Assembly: GCF_022836435.1 (NCBI RefSeq)
Contig: NZ_BQXC01000001.1
Coordinates: 2,058,121-2,122,120, forward strand
DNA: 64,000 nucleotides
Direction: 5' to 3'
Origin: Nitrosomonas sp. PY1
GTDB lineage: Bacteria; Pseudomonadota; Gammaproteobacteria; Burkholderiales; Nitrosomonadaceae
The position numbers and the translations under genes are program-made. Shown one piece after another: positions 1-10,767 of this stretch. A model generated the notes under the pieces. That model had not been told where the DNA came from, did not search any database, and saw only the letters and a program-made list of their open reading frames with translations. Position 1 is the first letter of the stretch. Each line of letters begins with the position of its first letter.

Positions 1-2006
1 GATTCAGTCACACTGTCAAAATTCAGTACCGTTTCTCCCACTTCTAAATCTTTTACTGATTCGTAATCCGAAGAATCGATCTTGACTTGATCGTTTTGGA
101 CAGATTCATTCGCATCCGACAAATCAAATTCTGTTTCGTAATTCACTTGGACAGGATGCACGTCAGTATTGATGCCATCATCAGTCAAGTCAATATCTCT
201 CGATTGATGAGAATGCTTTGTTTCATTATTTTCCGAATCTATCTGTAGCTGAGAATCAAATTCAGCCGCATCCGACTTCTCGGGAAGATTTGCGTATAAA
301 ACAGTATTCTGTTCAAAATCTTGATCTTCTTCATTAGATTGCTCAGCACTCGCAGCACTCTGGTAGGTTGAATCTTCATCGCTCGACTCAGCATAACCAT
401 CTGCCGCAGCAACTTGTTGTGCGCCGGACATGGCCGCCATTCTCGATTTCATCCTAGAGGAAAAGCCTTCTGCTGCTTTGTCGTTTTTATCATCATCTTC
501 TTTATTTTGCCGACGCTTACGCACCCACAATAATGCGGACAACAAAGCCACCATTAAAAAGGCACCCACATACTCAATATTGGCAAAAATCTGATCGGTT
601 AGTGACATCTCCTCATCATTCGTATCTGATACCGGTAGTGGTAGCGATGCCGGCATTACCGCTTCCACAGGCGCCGACTGTTCGGTAGGTGTTGTTCCCG
701 CATCTGGAATTGTTACATCTACTTGATCGTTTTCAGTTACCGACTCACTGTCTTGCTGTAACTGTACGGATGACTGTTGAGGAGGTTGTGCAATCACAGC
801 CTCAGGCCTAATTTCCGGTTCAGTTGCTACTTTGCCAGTGGATTCCGCTCTGACTTGCGCTTGAGCAAGTGTGGCATCTTTCAACTCTAAAAGTTTTTTT
901 AAATTCTCAACGCTTTTTTCAAGCATTGCCACACGTTCATTCGCTTCTTTAAGTGAAAGGTTTTTTGCGATAGCATCTTCTTCCATCATACGCAAACGGT
1001 CTGCCACATTTGATGGAGCAGCAGAATCTTTATTACCATCCGTTTGTAACGCACTGGATAAGCGCAACACTTCTTTAGGTTCCACATTCGAGCTAGTCGC
1101 TTGTTTCTCGATTCGAGTGGTAATTTTGCCTTGATCTGATTGACGTATCGTTCTCCGAGAAGATTCATCACGGGATGAAGACGCTAATCTTGAGCGATAG
1201 TTTTGCCAATCAACCACTTGCACACGAATTTCTGAGTTCGCCGATTTTTTGTCGATCGCATCAGCTTCACTTTTCTCTGGTATTTTCAAAACCGCACCAA
1301 CTCTCAGCAAATTCATATTGCCAGCAATAAATGCATCACGATTGGCACGATAAAGCGCAACTAACATCTGATTCAAGTCAACACCTGCGGGCAATACTTG
1401 ACGTGCGATCACTGACAAATTATCACCAGGAACGACAGGACCGTAAGTTCCTGTCGTTCTGTATGCTGAAGAATTATTTTCAGTTGGCGGAGCTTGCTTG
1501 TCTTTAGGCGGTATTTTTTTAGGTATCTCTGATTCTGTAAGCTTATTTTGCTGAGGTGCTGCCACGACAGGCGATGCAACACTTGGTGCGGTGACTTGCT
1601 GCGGAGAAGATTCTGCTGGATCCAGCAATACCGCATATTCGCGCAGAATCCGACCAGACGCCCAATTCAATTCTACTAATAAATTCAAAAAAGGATCGTT
1701 GATCGCTTGTGGTGAACTAAGCTTTATATAAGGATTGCCATTTACTCTCGATTCGACAGAAACTTTAACTGTTGAAAAAAAAGGCTCATATTGAATACCA
1801 GCCTGAGCAAACGCCTCTTGCGATGCAATGCTCGCCCGAAGTGAAGGAATCTCACTTTTATTGGCAGTAACAATATCGATTTCAGCACTCAGTGGTTGCC
1901 CTAAAGCAGACATGAGCGATAATTTACCCAGTCCTGCTGCAAAAAGTACCGAGGGAAGGAACAAAATGATTAAGAACAAGCTTACTCTAAAGGAAGTTTT
2001 ATACAC
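1..2006 (-). CDS. fimV: FimV/HubP-like polar peptidoglycan-binding membrane protein (C-terminus beyond window)
   Basis: The gene is open to the left edge (about 668 codons seen). I place the start at the GTG at 2006, which has an AGAGGG ribosome site just upstream and opens a signal peptide (hydrophobic FLIILFLPSVLFA). The mature part begins with the FimV-type N-terminal domain (LGKLSLMSALGQPLSAEID). Next comes a LysM module (around YGPVVPGDNLSVIA...LRVGAVLKIP), a coiled-coil stretch (ERVAMLEKSVENLKKLLELK), a P/Q/T-rich linker, one membrane helix (YVGAFLMVALLSALLWV) and a very acidic cytoplasmic region. This is the known FimV/HubP order: LysM binds peptidoglycan and the acidic tail organises cell-pole proteins and type IV pili. 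It lies just downstream of asd, as in many betaproteobacteria. The C-terminal TPR motif is not visible because of the edge. Confidence 0.9.
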   Translation of the reverse strand, partial: MYKTSFRVSLFLIILFLPSVLFAAGLGKLSLMSALGQPLSAEIDIVTANKSEIPSLRASIASQEAFAQAGIQYEPFFSTVKVSVESRVNGNPYIKLSSPQAINDPFLNLLVELNWASGRILREYAVLLDPAESSPQQVTAPSVASPVVAAPQQNKLTESEIPKKIPPKDKQAPPTENNSSAYRTTGTYGPVVPGDNLSVIARQVLPAGVDLNQMLVALYRANRDAFIAGNMNLLRVGAVLKIPEKSEADAIDKKSANSEIRVQVVDWQNYRSRLASSSRDESSRRTIRQSDQGKITTRIEKQATSSNVEPKEVLRLSSALQTDGNKDSAAPSNVADRLRMMEEDAIAKNLSLKEANERVAMLEKSVENLKKLLELKDATLAQAQVRAESTGKVATEPEIRPEAVIAQPPQQSSVQLQQDSESVTENDQVDVTIPDAGTTPTEQSAPVEAVMPASLPLPVSDTNDEEMSLTDQIFANIEYVGAFLMVALLSALLWVRKRRQNKEDDDKNDKAAEGFSSRMKSRMAAMSGAQQVAAADGYAESSDEDSTYQSAASAEQSNEEDQDFEQNTVLYANLPEKSDAAEFDSQLQIDSENNETKHSHQSRDIDLTDDGINTDVHPVQVNYETEFDLSDANESVQNDQVKIDSSDYESVKDLEVGETVLNFDSVTE

Positions 2007-2167
2007 TGAGATACCCTCTTTCTTTTAAAAAATAAATATTACGAGGCCAGCATTACAACGTAGATGCTCAAATGTGCTACGTTTTGGATATAAACCGATC
2101 ATTTAGTAAACTGTTATTCAATCACATAGGCAACTCATTTTAAATTTTAATTTAATAACGCAAGAAC

Positions 2168-3280
2168 TCAGTGTTGAATTAATATCCGCAGCATTCTGCG
2201 TAAAGGTTCTGCAGCTCCCCATAATAACTGATCGCCCACGGTAAAAGCAGACAAATACTCACCCCCCATCGCCAATTTACGCAGCCGACCGATATTAATC
2301 GACAAAGTGCCCGTCACAGCGGTGGGTGTCAGCTCTACAGTTGTTTCTTCACGATGATTAGGTACAACATGAACCCACTCATTAGCGTTTGAAATAATTT
2401 CTTCAATTTCGTTTAGAGGAATATCTTTCTTCAATTTAATGGTCAGCGCTTGGCTATGGCAACGCATCGCACCAACACGCACACAAATACCATCGACAGG
2501 AATTTGATGATCAAATCGACCTAGAATTTTGTTCGTCTCTGCCTGCCCTTTCCATTCCTCTCGACTTTGTCCATTTGCAATTTCTTTATCAATCCAAGGA
2601 ATCAGACTGCCTGCCAATGGCACGCCAAAGTTTTCTGTTGGAAATTTTTTATCGCGTAATGTTTCTGCTATCTCACGATCGATATCGAGTATATTTGAGG
2701 CAGGATCATCCAATAAATCCTTAGCCGCGCGATGCGTTTCTCCCATTTGTTGTATCAGTTCGCGCATATTCTTGGCTCCTGCTCCAGACGCCGCCTGATA
2801 AGTCATGGCGCTCATCCATTCCACCAAGCCTTTTTCAAACAATCCTCCAACTGCCATCAGCATCAAGCTCACGGTACAATTGCCGCCAATATAATTTTTT
2901 ACTCCATCTTGCAATGCTTGCTCAATCACAGGTTTATTGATCGGATCAAGAATAATCACAGCGTCCTTTTCCATGCGCAGTGCCGAAGCTGCATCGACCC
3001 AGTAGCCCTGCCAACCAGACTGGCGTAATTGACCAACAATCTTATTGGTATAGTCACCACCTTGGCACGAAACTATGATATCCATAGCGCTGAGCTGTTT
3101 AATATCGCACGCGTCTTGCAATACCGGAATTTCTTTTCCGATATCTGGGCCTATCCCGCCTTTTTGTGATGTTGTAAAAAAAACCGGATCAATCAGTGAA
3201 AAATCATCTTCTTCACGCATGCGTTGCATAAGCACAGAACCTACCATGCCGCGCCAACCAACAAAACCAACTTGTTTCAT
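2168..3280 (-). CDS. asd: Aspartate-semialdehyde dehydrogenase
   Basis: This 370-residue protein reduces aspartyl phosphate to aspartate semialdehyde with NADPH, the branch point to lysine/diaminopimelate, threonine and methionine. The N-terminus shows the nucleotide-binding start [18 protein letters not shown]. The catalytic cysteine sits in [12 protein letters not shown], with the flanking [14 protein letters not shown] typical of the Gram-negative class. Length fits the proteobacterial enzyme (about 370). It follows leuB on the same strand with about 157 bases between, in the common leuC-leuD-leuB-asd-fimV order, so it may be co-transcribed or have its own promoter in that gap. Confidence 0.97.
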   Translation of the reverse strand: MKQVGFVGWRGMVGSVLMQRMREEDDFSLIDPVFFTTSQKGGIGPDIGKEIPVLQDACDIKQLSAMDIIVSCQGGDYTNKIVGQLRQSGWQGYWVDAASALRMEKDAVIILDPINKPVIEQALQDGVKNYIGGNCTVSLMLMAVGGLFEKGLVEWMSAMTYQAASGAGAKNMRELIQQMGETHRAAKDLLDDPASNILDIDREIAETLRDKKFPTENFGVPLAGSLIPWIDKEIANGQSREEWKGQAETNKILGRFDHQIPVDGICVRVGAMRCHSQALTIKLKKDIPLNEIEEIISNANEWVHVVPNHREETTVELTPTAVTGTLSINIGRLRKLAMGGEYLSAFTVGDQLLWGAAEPLRRMLRILIQH

Positions 3281-3437
3281 TACCCTATTTACATCCTAAA
3301 AATTAACAAAATGGCAAACTAGTAAAAATACTCGATAAATATTAACTTATTTTATAAAGTTACAACAAATGATTTAGCAGGGTGTTACTATTTAATTTAA
3401 TTATTTGTAACATTTTCATGTAATTTAAATTCTTGAG

Positions 3438-4499
3438 CTACAGTAGCGACAGTACTGCATCGCCCATAGCTTTGGTCCCAACCACAGGCATATTGGGTTC
3501 GGCTATATCTTTTGTTCTCAATCCAGACGCCAGTACTTTTCTTATGGCTTGTTCAATCCGATATGCAGATTCTTCATGATTAAACGTATAGCGTAACATC
3601 ATGGCCACTGACAAAATCGTCGCCAATGGGTTGGCTAGGTCTTTACCAGCGATGTCCGGTGCTGAACCATGAATCGGTTCATATAATCCTTTATTATTCT
3701 GATCCAAGGAAGCCGATGGAAGCATGCCAATTGAACCTGTCAGCATCGAAGCCTCATCAGACAAAATATCGCCAAACATATTGCCTGTAACCATCACATC
3801 AAATTGCTTAGGGTTTCGTACCAGTTGCATTGCTGCATTATCTACGAGCATATGGGAAATCGTGACATCCGGATAGTCTTTGGCTACTTCTGTTACAATA
3901 TCACGCCACAACTGTGTACATTCCAACACATTCATTTTATCTATAGAGCACAATTTTTTCTGGCGCTTCCTAGCTGCTTGAAAAGCTACGTGTGCAATGC
4001 GAAGAATTTCTGATTCACTGTAGATCATCGTGTTAAAACCAACACGATGACCATCACGTATATCAATACCACGCGGTTCGCCAAAATAAATATCACCCGT
4101 TAGCTCACGTACAATTAAAATATCCAAACCCGCAACGACATCATATTTCAAACTGGATGCACTCGCCAACTCGGGATATAAAATAGCCGGACGAAGATTA
4201 GCAAATAAATTCAGCTCCTTGCGTATAGAAAGCAAACCTCTCTCAGGGCGTTGGTGACGCGGCAATGCATCATATTTTGGCCCACCTACTGCACCCAATA
4301 AAATTGCATCAGCCTGACTGGCTAAACGATGGGTCGCTTCAGGGTAAGGCTCCCCGGTCGCATCGACAGCGCAGCCCCCAATTAAACCATATTCCAATTC
4401 AATTGGTAGACCGTCAGCTTTTAATGCCTCTAACACGCGAACAGCTTGTGCCACGATTTCTGGTCCTATGCCATCGCCTGCTAATACTGCTAATTTCAT
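3438..4499 (-). CDS. leuB: 3-isopropylmalate dehydrogenase
   Basis: LeuB (353 residues) oxidises and decarboxylates 3-isopropylmalate to 2-ketoisocaproate in leucine synthesis. Visible family features are the start [15 protein letters not shown], the substrate-binding [14 protein letters not shown] segment, the catalytic Lys in [10 protein letters not shown], and the metal-binding [15 protein letters not shown]. The NAD-preferring loop [18 protein letters not shown] follows. It lies 25 bases after leuD on the same strand, completing leuCDB as an apparent operon. Confidence 0.97.
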   Translation of the reverse strand: MKLAVLAGDGIGPEIVAQAVRVLEALKADGLPIELEYGLIGGCAVDATGEPYPEATHRLASQADAILLGAVGGPKYDALPRHQRPERGLLSIRKELNLFANLRPAILYPELASASSLKYDVVAGLDILIVRELTGDIYFGEPRGIDIRDGHRVGFNTMIYSESEILRIAHVAFQAARKRQKKLCSIDKMNVLECTQLWRDIVTEVAKDYPDVTISHMLVDNAAMQLVRNPKQFDVMVTGNMFGDILSDEASMLTGSIGMLPSASLDQNNKGLYEPIHGSAPDIAGKDLANPLATILSVAMMLRYTFNHEESAYRIEQAIRKVLASGLRTKDIAEPNMPVVGTKAMGDAVLSLL

Positions 4500-4524
4500 A
4501 ATATTTGATTAATCATTTCATTTA

Positions 4525-5160
4525 TTAGAATAACCAAGGTTGTTCTTGACGTCTTTTATTTTCAAAAGCCTTGATTTCATCCGCATGCTGCAGAGTAAGT
4601 CCGATCTCATCCAATCCGTGCAATAAGCAGTGCTTACGAAAAGTATCTATTTCAAACTCAAAGCTCCTATTGTCAGGTGTACAAACACTTTGCTTTTGAA
4701 GATCTACGGACAATTGATAGCCTGGATGCATTGCAACCGCCACAAACAGTAAATCCAATATCGCCGTATTCAAGACGATCGGCAGCAATCCTATCTTAAA
4801 ACAGTTATTAAAAAATATATCTGCAAAACTCGATGCAATAACGACTCGAAAGCCATAGTCCTGTAGTGCCCACGGTGCATGTTCCCTGCTCGACCCACAA
4901 CCAAAATTAGCACGCGCTAATAAAATTTGAGCTCCTTGATATCTGGGCTGGTTCAACACAAACCCTGAATTAAGCTGACGCTTTGATAAATCCATACCCG
5001 GTTCTCCATGATCCAGAAAGCGCCACTCATCAAATAAATACTGACCAAAACCGGAACGCTTGATGGATTTGAGGAATTGTTTGGGAATAATCGCATCGGT
5101 ATCGACATTAGCGCGATCAAGAGGTGCAACTAAACCAGTAAATGTTAGGAATTTTTCCAT
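4525..5160 (-). CDS. leuD: 3-isopropylmalate dehydratase small subunit
   Basis: LeuD (211 residues from this start) pairs with LeuC to isomerise 2- to 3-isopropylmalate. The family N-terminus [20 protein letters not shown] argues for the ATG at 5160 rather than the one 18 bases upstream, which would add six residues not typical of the family. The swivel-domain signature [19 protein letters not shown] is intact. It lies between leuC (about 38 bases upstream) and leuB on the same strand. Confidence 0.95.
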   Translation of the reverse strand: MEKFLTFTGLVAPLDRANVDTDAIIPKQFLKSIKRSGFGQYLFDEWRFLDHGEPGMDLSKRQLNSGFVLNQPRYQGAQILLARANFGCGSSREHAPWALQDYGFRVVIASSFADIFFNNCFKIGLLPIVLNTAILDLLFVAVAMHPGYQLSVDLQKQSVCTPDNRSFEFEIDTFRKHCLLHGLDEIGLTLQHADEIKAFENKRRQEQPWLF

Positions 5161-5198
5161 TGGATTATGCGAACACACATATTAAAGTAAGGAAGTTA

Positions 5199-6605
5199 TT
5201 ATAACTTGCGCACATCTACAAAATGCCCAGTAATAGCAGCAGCAGCTGCCATAGCAGGACTCACTAGATGCGTTCTTCCACCAGGTCCTTGCCGTCCTTC
5301 AAAATTTCGATTAGAAGTCGAAGCACAACGCTCTCCCGGGCCCAAACGATCATCATTCATAGCCAAGCACATCGAACATCCTGGTTCACGCCACTCAAAT
5401 CCAGCCGCCATGAAAATCTTATCCAATCCTTCACGTTCGGCTTGTTGCTTAACCAATCCTGAACCGGGAACCACCAACGCCAGCTTTATGCTTGAGGCAA
5501 TTTTCTTATCTTTTACTATCTGTGCGGCTGATCGTAAATCCTCAATACGCGAATTTGTACATGAACCGATAAAAACCTTATCAATGGTAATTTGTTGAAT
5601 TGGAGTGTTAGCTTTCAATCCCATATAATTTAGCGCAAGTTGTATATTCTTACGTTTCGTTTCATCAGTAACATGCGCAGGATCTGGCACTCTACCATCG
5701 ACATCGACAACCATTTCGGGCGAAGTTCCCCAAGTAACTTGGGGTTTGATTTGTGCGGCATCCAATATTACCGTTTGATCAAAAACAGCGCCAGGATCAC
5801 TATGTAAGGTTCTCCAGTAAGCAATCGCACGCTCCCACATCTCTCCTTGAGGAGCAAAAGGACGGCCCTTGATATAATCAATCGTAACATCATCCACGGC
5901 TACGATGCCTGCGCGTGCGCCCGCTTCAATTGCCATATTACACAACGTCATTCGCCCTTCCATTGATAGCGCCCGAATGGCGCTACCAGCAAATTCAATC
6001 GCATGCCCATTACCGCCAGCCGTGCCAATTTTACCGATAATAGCCAGTGCGATATCTTTTGCGGTAACACCCAGGCCTAATTGACCTTCAACAAGAATAC
6101 ATAAGGTTTTCGATTTCTTCATCAGCAAACATTGCGTTGCCAAAACATGCTCAACCTCAGAAGTACCAATTCCAAATGCCAAGCACGCAAAAGCACCATG
6201 CGTACTGGTATGCGAATCGCCGCATACCACCGTCATACCTGGTATCGTTGCTCCTTGCTCCGGACCAATAACGTGTACGATACCTTGACGCAAATCATGC
6301 ATTTTGAATTGAGTAATACCCAATTCATCGCAATTTTGATCGAGTGTATCCACTTGTAAACGCGAAAGTGGATCATGAATTCCCTGACTCCGATCAGTTG
6401 TTGGTACATTATGATCAGCAACAGCTAGAATGGAGTTCAGTCGCCATGGCTTACGTCCAGCAAGCTTTAGGCTCTCGAATGCTTGTGGGCTCGTCACCTC
6501 ATGCACTAGATGACGATCAATGTATATCAGTGACATGCCTCCCACGTCAGTTGATTCAGTCGGAACTATGTGTTGATTCCAAAGTTTATCGTATAACGTT
6601 TGCAT
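5199..6605 (-). CDS. leuC: 3-isopropylmalate dehydratase large subunit
   Basis: LeuC (468 residues) carries the [4Fe-4S] cluster of the isopropylmalate isomerase. Cluster cysteines are in [11 protein letters not shown] and in the GCSMCLAMN motif. The substrate loop [21 protein letters not shown] is intact and the length is normal. It is the first gene of the minus-strand leu cluster. The upstream gap of about 60 bases to the MFS permease gene on the same strand shows no clear terminator. Confidence 0.97.
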   Translation of the reverse strand: MQTLYDKLWNQHIVPTESTDVGGMSLIYIDRHLVHEVTSPQAFESLKLAGRKPWRLNSILAVADHNVPTTDRSQGIHDPLSRLQVDTLDQNCDELGITQFKMHDLRQGIVHVIGPEQGATIPGMTVVCGDSHTSTHGAFACLAFGIGTSEVEHVLATQCLLMKKSKTLCILVEGQLGLGVTAKDIALAIIGKIGTAGGNGHAIEFAGSAIRALSMEGRMTLCNMAIEAGARAGIVAVDDVTIDYIKGRPFAPQGEMWERAIAYWRTLHSDPGAVFDQTVILDAAQIKPQVTWGTSPEMVVDVDGRVPDPAHVTDETKRKNIQLALNYMGLKANTPIQQITIDKVFIGSCTNSRIEDLRSAAQIVKDKKIASSIKLALVVPGSGLVKQQAEREGLDKIFMAAGFEWREPGCSMCLAMNDDRLGPGERCASTSNRNFEGRQGPGGRTHLVSPAMAAAAAITGHFVDVRKL

Positions 6606-6667
6606 CCTATTTACTCAAAATTCACATTAGGATGCAATTATCCCATAAAGTTCTAAAATCAAACAAA

Positions 6668-7861
6668 CTAAACAGATGCATTAATTGATGCATGAATAGA
6701 CTTCATTTTCCATAGGATCAAAATTAAACTGATACCCACAATCGCAGCGCTAATTGAAAAAGTGATATCAGGGCCCAGCTTTTCCCACGTATAGCCGCTA
6801 AATACTGCACCAGCCGCTCCCCCTAATCCATAAACCACACTAGAATATATCGCCTGTCCTTTAGCTTGATGGCGTCCTCGAAAAAAATGATGAATAATCA
6901 TCATTGCTGCGATATGGTGTGCGCCGTAAGTTGCCGCATGCAATATCTGTGCGAACACTATCAATAGTGGCCACTCAACACACCAGCCAATCAATAAAAA
7001 ACGAACAATGGCAGAAACAAAACTAAAAACAAGTATAAGCTTTAGGCTAAAATGCTTCAGTAACCAAGGCATCAGAAAAAAAATTCCTATTTCGCAGATT
7101 ACACCAATAGCCCAAGTCCATCCCACGAATCCCTTGGTATAACCATGCTCAACCAAATAAATTGAAAAAAAAGTATAATAAACCCCATGTGCAAATAGCA
7201 TAAACAGGCTAACGGACAAAAACAGTATTACTTCCGGGCGTAAACAAATCTCCCGTACTGAATGATGAAACGTTGCAACTTCTCCGATTATCTCTTTCTC
7301 GCGAACTTGATAAGAAAATATGACAATAAAGGCCTTTAAACTCAATATAATCCAAAGTAACCAAAAAATTTCTATCTTATCCAGAACATAACCCACACCA
7401 ATTACTGTTAAAACAAATCCTACTGAGCCCCATGAGCGAATACGGCCATAGTGCATCGTACGCTCGCCTAAATGTGATAGCGTTATAGCCTCCATCAATG
7501 GTAACGAAGCGCTCCAAAAAATACTCATCAACAGCATAAACAAAAATATCCAACTAAAAGAATCTCCAACAAAAAAGCCACAAAAAGTAATTAACCCCAT
7601 CACTGCAGCGACTTGAACAACTCGAGCCCGTTTTCCAGTGTAATCAGCCACCCATCCCCAAAATGCCGGAGAAAATATCCGTGTAACGAGTAATAATGAC
7701 ATCAGCAAGCCAATCTGCAATGAATCAAAATTTAATGATTGCAGATATAAAGTCCAGTAAGGTGAGAAAGCCCCTATCAAAGCAAAATAAAAGAAATAAA
7801 AACCAGAGAGTCGCCAATAGGGTAATAAAGGTATATGGTGGGTCAGTTGAAACAAAGACAT
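6668..7861 (-). CDS. MFS permease (MFS_1-like group)
   Basis: A 397-residue membrane protein with about 12 hydrophobic helices, the normal size of a major facilitator. The loop WGWVADYTGKRARV after the second helix is the MFS cytoplasmic motif A (G-x-x-x-D-x-x-G-K-R-x-R). Repeated charged loops and a second half starting near SVREICLRPEVILFL fit the two-bundle fold. It resembles the uncharacterised group near LacY/nucleoside and phenylpropionate permeases, but the substrate cannot be read from sequence. It sits upstream of leuC on the same strand with no sign of a functional link. Confidence 0.85.
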   Translation of the reverse strand: MSLFQLTHHIPLLPYWRLSGFYFFYFALIGAFSPYWTLYLQSLNFDSLQIGLLMSLLLVTRIFSPAFWGWVADYTGKRARVVQVAAVMGLITFCGFFVGDSFSWIFLFMLLMSIFWSASLPLMEAITLSHLGERTMHYGRIRSWGSVGFVLTVIGVGYVLDKIEIFWLLWIILSLKAFIVIFSYQVREKEIIGEVATFHHSVREICLRPEVILFLSVSLFMLFAHGVYYTFFSIYLVEHGYTKGFVGWTWAIGVICEIGIFFLMPWLLKHFSLKLILVFSFVSAIVRFLLIGWCVEWPLLIVFAQILHAATYGAHHIAAMMIIHHFFRGRHQAKGQAIYSSVVYGLGGAAGAVFSGYTWEKLGPDITFSISAAIVGISLILILWKMKSIHASINASV

Positions 7862-8107
7862 ACAATCTGATTCCTATAAATAAACTCAATTCACATCGAA
7901 AGATTTTAGAAGCCTGGAATCAATGGCAATTTCATGAAATCAACTAGAAAAGTATGCTTAATTGATAAATTATGTTACGCATCAACAAGATTTCGGTAAC
8001 GAACGAATTAGTCATTCGTGGTATTCCTTGACAAAACATACAGCATCACTATAATCCACCCTTTGTTTCTGAAGCTTTCTAATCAAACCGTAGCGAAGCT
8101 TCATAAT

Positions 8108-8182
8108 GCGGGAATAGCTCAGTGGTAGAGCACAACCTTGCCAAGGTTGGGGTCGCGAGTTCGAGCCTCGTTTCCCGCTCCA
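8108..8182 (+). tRNA. tRNA-Gly (anticodon GCC)
   Basis: The acceptor arms GCGGGAA (8108-8114) and TTCCCGC (8172-8178) pair perfectly, with discriminator T and an encoded CCA (8180-8182). The D-arm motif AGCTCAGTGGTAGAGC and T-loop GTTCGAGCC are present. The anticodon loop TTGCCAA between CAACC and GGTTG gives GCC, decoding glycine. A tRNA-Cys gene follows 50 bases downstream, so the two are probably co-transcribed. Confidence 0.97.
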
Positions 8183-8232
8183 CATCACCATCAGAAAACA
8201 AATTTGCACATGTTGGTGATCCACACAAATAA

Positions 8233-8306
8233 GGCGGGGTGGCAGAGTGGTCATGCAGCGGCCTGCAAAGCCGTCTACGCCGGTTCGATTCCGACCCCCG
8301 CCTCCA
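8233..8306 (+). tRNA. tRNA-Cys (anticodon GCA)
   Basis: The acceptor stem GGCGGGG (8233-8239) pairs with CCCCGCC (8296-8302), followed by discriminator T and an encoded CCA. The D-arm GGCAGAGTGGTCATGC and T-loop GGTTCGATTCC are present. The anticodon loop CTGCAAA within GGC/GCC stems gives GCA, decoding cysteine. Confidence 0.97.
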
Positions 8307-8428
8307 TCGCACTATTTATTTCAATATTTATCACCGACACTACTTTGAGCCCCTTACATATAGATTCAATCCACTAGCGCGGATCAAAAAAGATATATAC
8401 GAGAAATAGTAAGACAGTGATTTTAATG

Positions 8429-9787
8429 TTATTGATGCTTCTTTATCGTTTCTGCAATATGTTCGGCCCAAAAATTGATGCGATCTTCGGATTCTCCCTC
8501 TACCATCACTCGTATCAGTGGTTCTGTACCGGAAGAACGAATCAAAATTCGACCGCTATTCTTAAGTTCAGACTCAGCTTCTTTGATTAATTCCTTGAGT
8601 TCACTGTCAGCATTCCATTGATAAGATGGGGGTACTTTTACATTAATAAGCCGCTGTGGATAAAGCACCACCTCTTGCGTAAATTCTGCCAGTGTTTTTT
8701 GTGAATCTCTCAATGCATACAAAACCTGCAAAGCTGAAATAATACCATCGCCAGTAGTATGTTTATCCCTACATATAATATGGCCAGAACCCTCTCCCCC
8801 AATCTGCCAATTTTTTTCTTGTAGTAACTCTAAAACGTATCGATCACCGACATTAGCACGCAAGAAAGGAATTTTATGTTCTTTAAAGTGATTCTCAATC
8901 GCTAGATTTGTCATTAAAGTCCCCACCACCCCTCCAGTAAGTACTTTTCGCATTTGACGATGCTTAGCGATAATATAAATCAGTTGATCACCATCGTATA
9001 CCTTGCCCGTTTCATCCACCATCATCAAGCGATCACCATCACCGTCCAATGCAATTCCTAAATCAGCGCCATGTTCCTTAACAGCATGTTGTAACGTTGC
9101 ACAGTGCGTAGCACCACACTCATGGTTAATATTCAGCCCATCTGGGTCTACACCAATAGCGATAACCTCGTCAGCGCCTAATTCATGCATTACGTGTCTA
9201 GCAATGTGATAAGTTGCGCCATGTGCACTATCGACTACTATTCTTAATCCATGCAAGTCAAGTGGATAAGGAAAAGTACTTTTACAAAATTCGATATAGC
9301 GCGCATCAGCATCGCGTAACCTACGAACCTTTCCAAGCTGAGCGGACGGCTTAGTTTCTATCGGTTTATCTAATTCCGCTTCAATTTTGTGCTCCATATC
9401 ATCAGGAAGTTTGGTTCCTGCAGCGGAAAAAAACTTGACACCGTTGTCTTCAAACATGTTATGCGATGCTGAAATCACAATCCCTGCTTGTAGGCGTAGT
9501 GCTCGGATCAAATAAGCAATTGCAGGTGTGGGCATTGGGCCTGACAAAAACACATCTACACCAGCTGCACATAATCCAGCTTCTAAAGCCGATTCAAACA
9601 TGTACCCAGACACTCTTGTATCTTTACCAATCACTACCGTAGGACGTTTTCCCTCCATAAGATGCCAATCTGCATCCGCTAAGGCTTTACCGGCGGCATA
9701 TCCCAAATGCATGACAAATTGCGGTGTTATTGGGCCTTTCCCAACTCTTCCTCGTATACCATCTGTGCCAAAATATTTTTTAGTCAT
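8429..9787 (-). CDS. glmM: Phosphoglucosamine mutase
   Basis: GlmM (452 residues) converts glucosamine-6-phosphate to glucosamine-1-phosphate for UDP-GlcNAc, the precursor of peptidoglycan and LPS. The start KKYFGTDGIRGRVG and the phosphoserine loop GIVISASHNMFEDNGVK are diagnostic. The metal-binding loop ALDGDGDRLMMVDE and the C-terminal phosphate-binding IRSSGTEPLIRVMVEG are also intact. It is last in the rlmE-ftsH-folP-glmM array, a conserved proteobacterial order. Confidence 0.97.
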   Translation of the reverse strand: MTKKYFGTDGIRGRVGKGPITPQFVMHLGYAAGKALADADWHLMEGKRPTVVIGKDTRVSGYMFESALEAGLCAAGVDVFLSGPMPTPAIAYLIRALRLQAGIVISASHNMFEDNGVKFFSAAGTKLPDDMEHKIEAELDKPIETKPSAQLGKVRRLRDADARYIEFCKSTFPYPLDLHGLRIVVDSAHGATYHIARHVMHELGADEVIAIGVDPDGLNINHECGATHCATLQHAVKEHGADLGIALDGDGDRLMMVDETGKVYDGDQLIYIIAKHRQMRKVLTGGVVGTLMTNLAIENHFKEHKIPFLRANVGDRYVLELLQEKNWQIGGEGSGHIICRDKHTTGDGIISALQVLYALRDSQKTLAEFTQEVVLYPQRLINVKVPPSYQWNADSELKELIKEAESELKNSGRILIRSSGTEPLIRVMVEGESEDRINFWAEHIAETIKKHQ

Positions 9788-9852
9788 ATTTCCAGTATTT
9801 AATAGTTAGGTAAATGAAAAAATAAGAAGTAACGTACAGTTACTGATAATCT

Positions 9853-10689
9853 TTATACCGCATGCCTCATTGCCGAATAGATAGCTATGGCATCTTTTGT
9901 AGCCTTAACATCGTGCACTCTGACAATTTTGGCACCTTTAATTATGGCTAGCAAGGCGGCAGCTATACTTTCATGAATTCTTCGGTCAACACTATTGCCA
10001 GTAATACCGCCAAGCATAGACTTTCTCGATATCCCTACAAGTATTGGGACACTCAATGTAATTAATCGGTCGAGTTGCTGTAATAATTTATAATTGTGTT
10101 GCAATGTCTTACCAAAACCAAAACCTGGATCAATAATAAGTTGCTCTTGAGAGATGCCTGCAAGCTTTGCTGCGTCAATTCGATGCTGCAAAAAAATTTT
10201 CACCTCAGAAACAATATCCTGATACTGAGGATTACTTTGCATGTCAACAGGGATACCTTGCATATGCATTAAGCAGACGCGCACATGACGATATTGCGCA
10301 ACTATATCCAATGCTCCCGGATTGCGTAATGCATGAACATCATTAATCATAAAAGCACCCGCATTAATAGCTTGTTTCATAACCTCGGGTTTTGAAGTAT
10401 CGACAGAAATAGCTACATTTCGACCCGAAAGTCCCTCCAACACTGGAATTACACGATGCAATTCCTCATCAATGCTAACAGATTGACTACCAGGGCGAGT
10501 CGACTCACCGCCAATATCCAGTATATCCACACCCTCATCAATGAGGCTCATTGCATGCGCGATGGCCTGTTGAGTCGATTGGTAACACCCTCCATCTGAA
10601 AAAGAATCGGGTGTCACATTAACAATCCCCATAATGAGCGGACGGTTAAGTGAAAAAAGTTGGCTGTATGATAGTAAAGTCAATTGCAA
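9853..10689 (-). CDS. folP: Dihydropteroate synthase
   Basis: FolP (278 residues) joins p-aminobenzoate to dihydropterin pyrophosphate in folate synthesis. Both family signatures are present: MGIVNVTPDSFSDGG and DIGGESTRPGS, plus the pterin/pABA pocket IDPGFGFGKTLQHN and GISRKSMLGGITG. The likely start is the TTG at 10689: the only nearby ATG would begin at MGIVNV and delete the first beta strand. A long perfect hairpin lies directly upstream, between folP and ftsH. A CADD-type pABA synthase gene at 52390-53133 could supply its substrate. Confidence 0.95.
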   Translation of the reverse strand: MQLTLLSYSQLFSLNRPLIMGIVNVTPDSFSDGGCYQSTQQAIAHAMSLIDEGVDILDIGGESTRPGSQSVSIDEELHRVIPVLEGLSGRNVAISVDTSKPEVMKQAINAGAFMINDVHALRNPGALDIVAQYRHVRVCLMHMQGIPVDMQSNPQYQDIVSEVKIFLQHRIDAAKLAGISQEQLIIDPGFGFGKTLQHNYKLLQQLDRLITLSVPILVGISRKSMLGGITGNSVDRRIHESIAAALLAIIKGAKIVRVHDVKATKDAIAIYSAMRHAV

Positions 10690-10704
10690 AAAATTGAGTT
10701 CTGC

Positions 10705-10753
10705 AAGCTAAAATGCGGGATGCGATTTAAAATCGCATCCCGCATTTTAGCTT
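10705..10753. terminator. Perfect 23-bp inverted repeat between ftsH and folP
   Basis: Positions 10705-10727 and 10731-10753 are exact reverse complements, with a 3-base loop (TAA). The arms have GC-rich cores (ATGCGGGATGCG) and A/T-rich ends, so either strand would give a strong hairpin with TTTT inside its 3' arm. On the minus strand it begins 15 bases after the ftsH stop and ends 15 bases before the folP start. It could terminate or process the ftsH transcript. There is no long U tract beyond the stem, so read-through or an mRNA-stabilising role is also possible. Confidence 0.75.
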
Positions 10754-10767
10754 ATTTAGCTTAACCT

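Noticed and set aside
8012-8377. Several short frames across the tRNA genes
   Set aside because: They run through the tRNA-Gly and tRNA-Cys genes in both directions and have no protein-like features.
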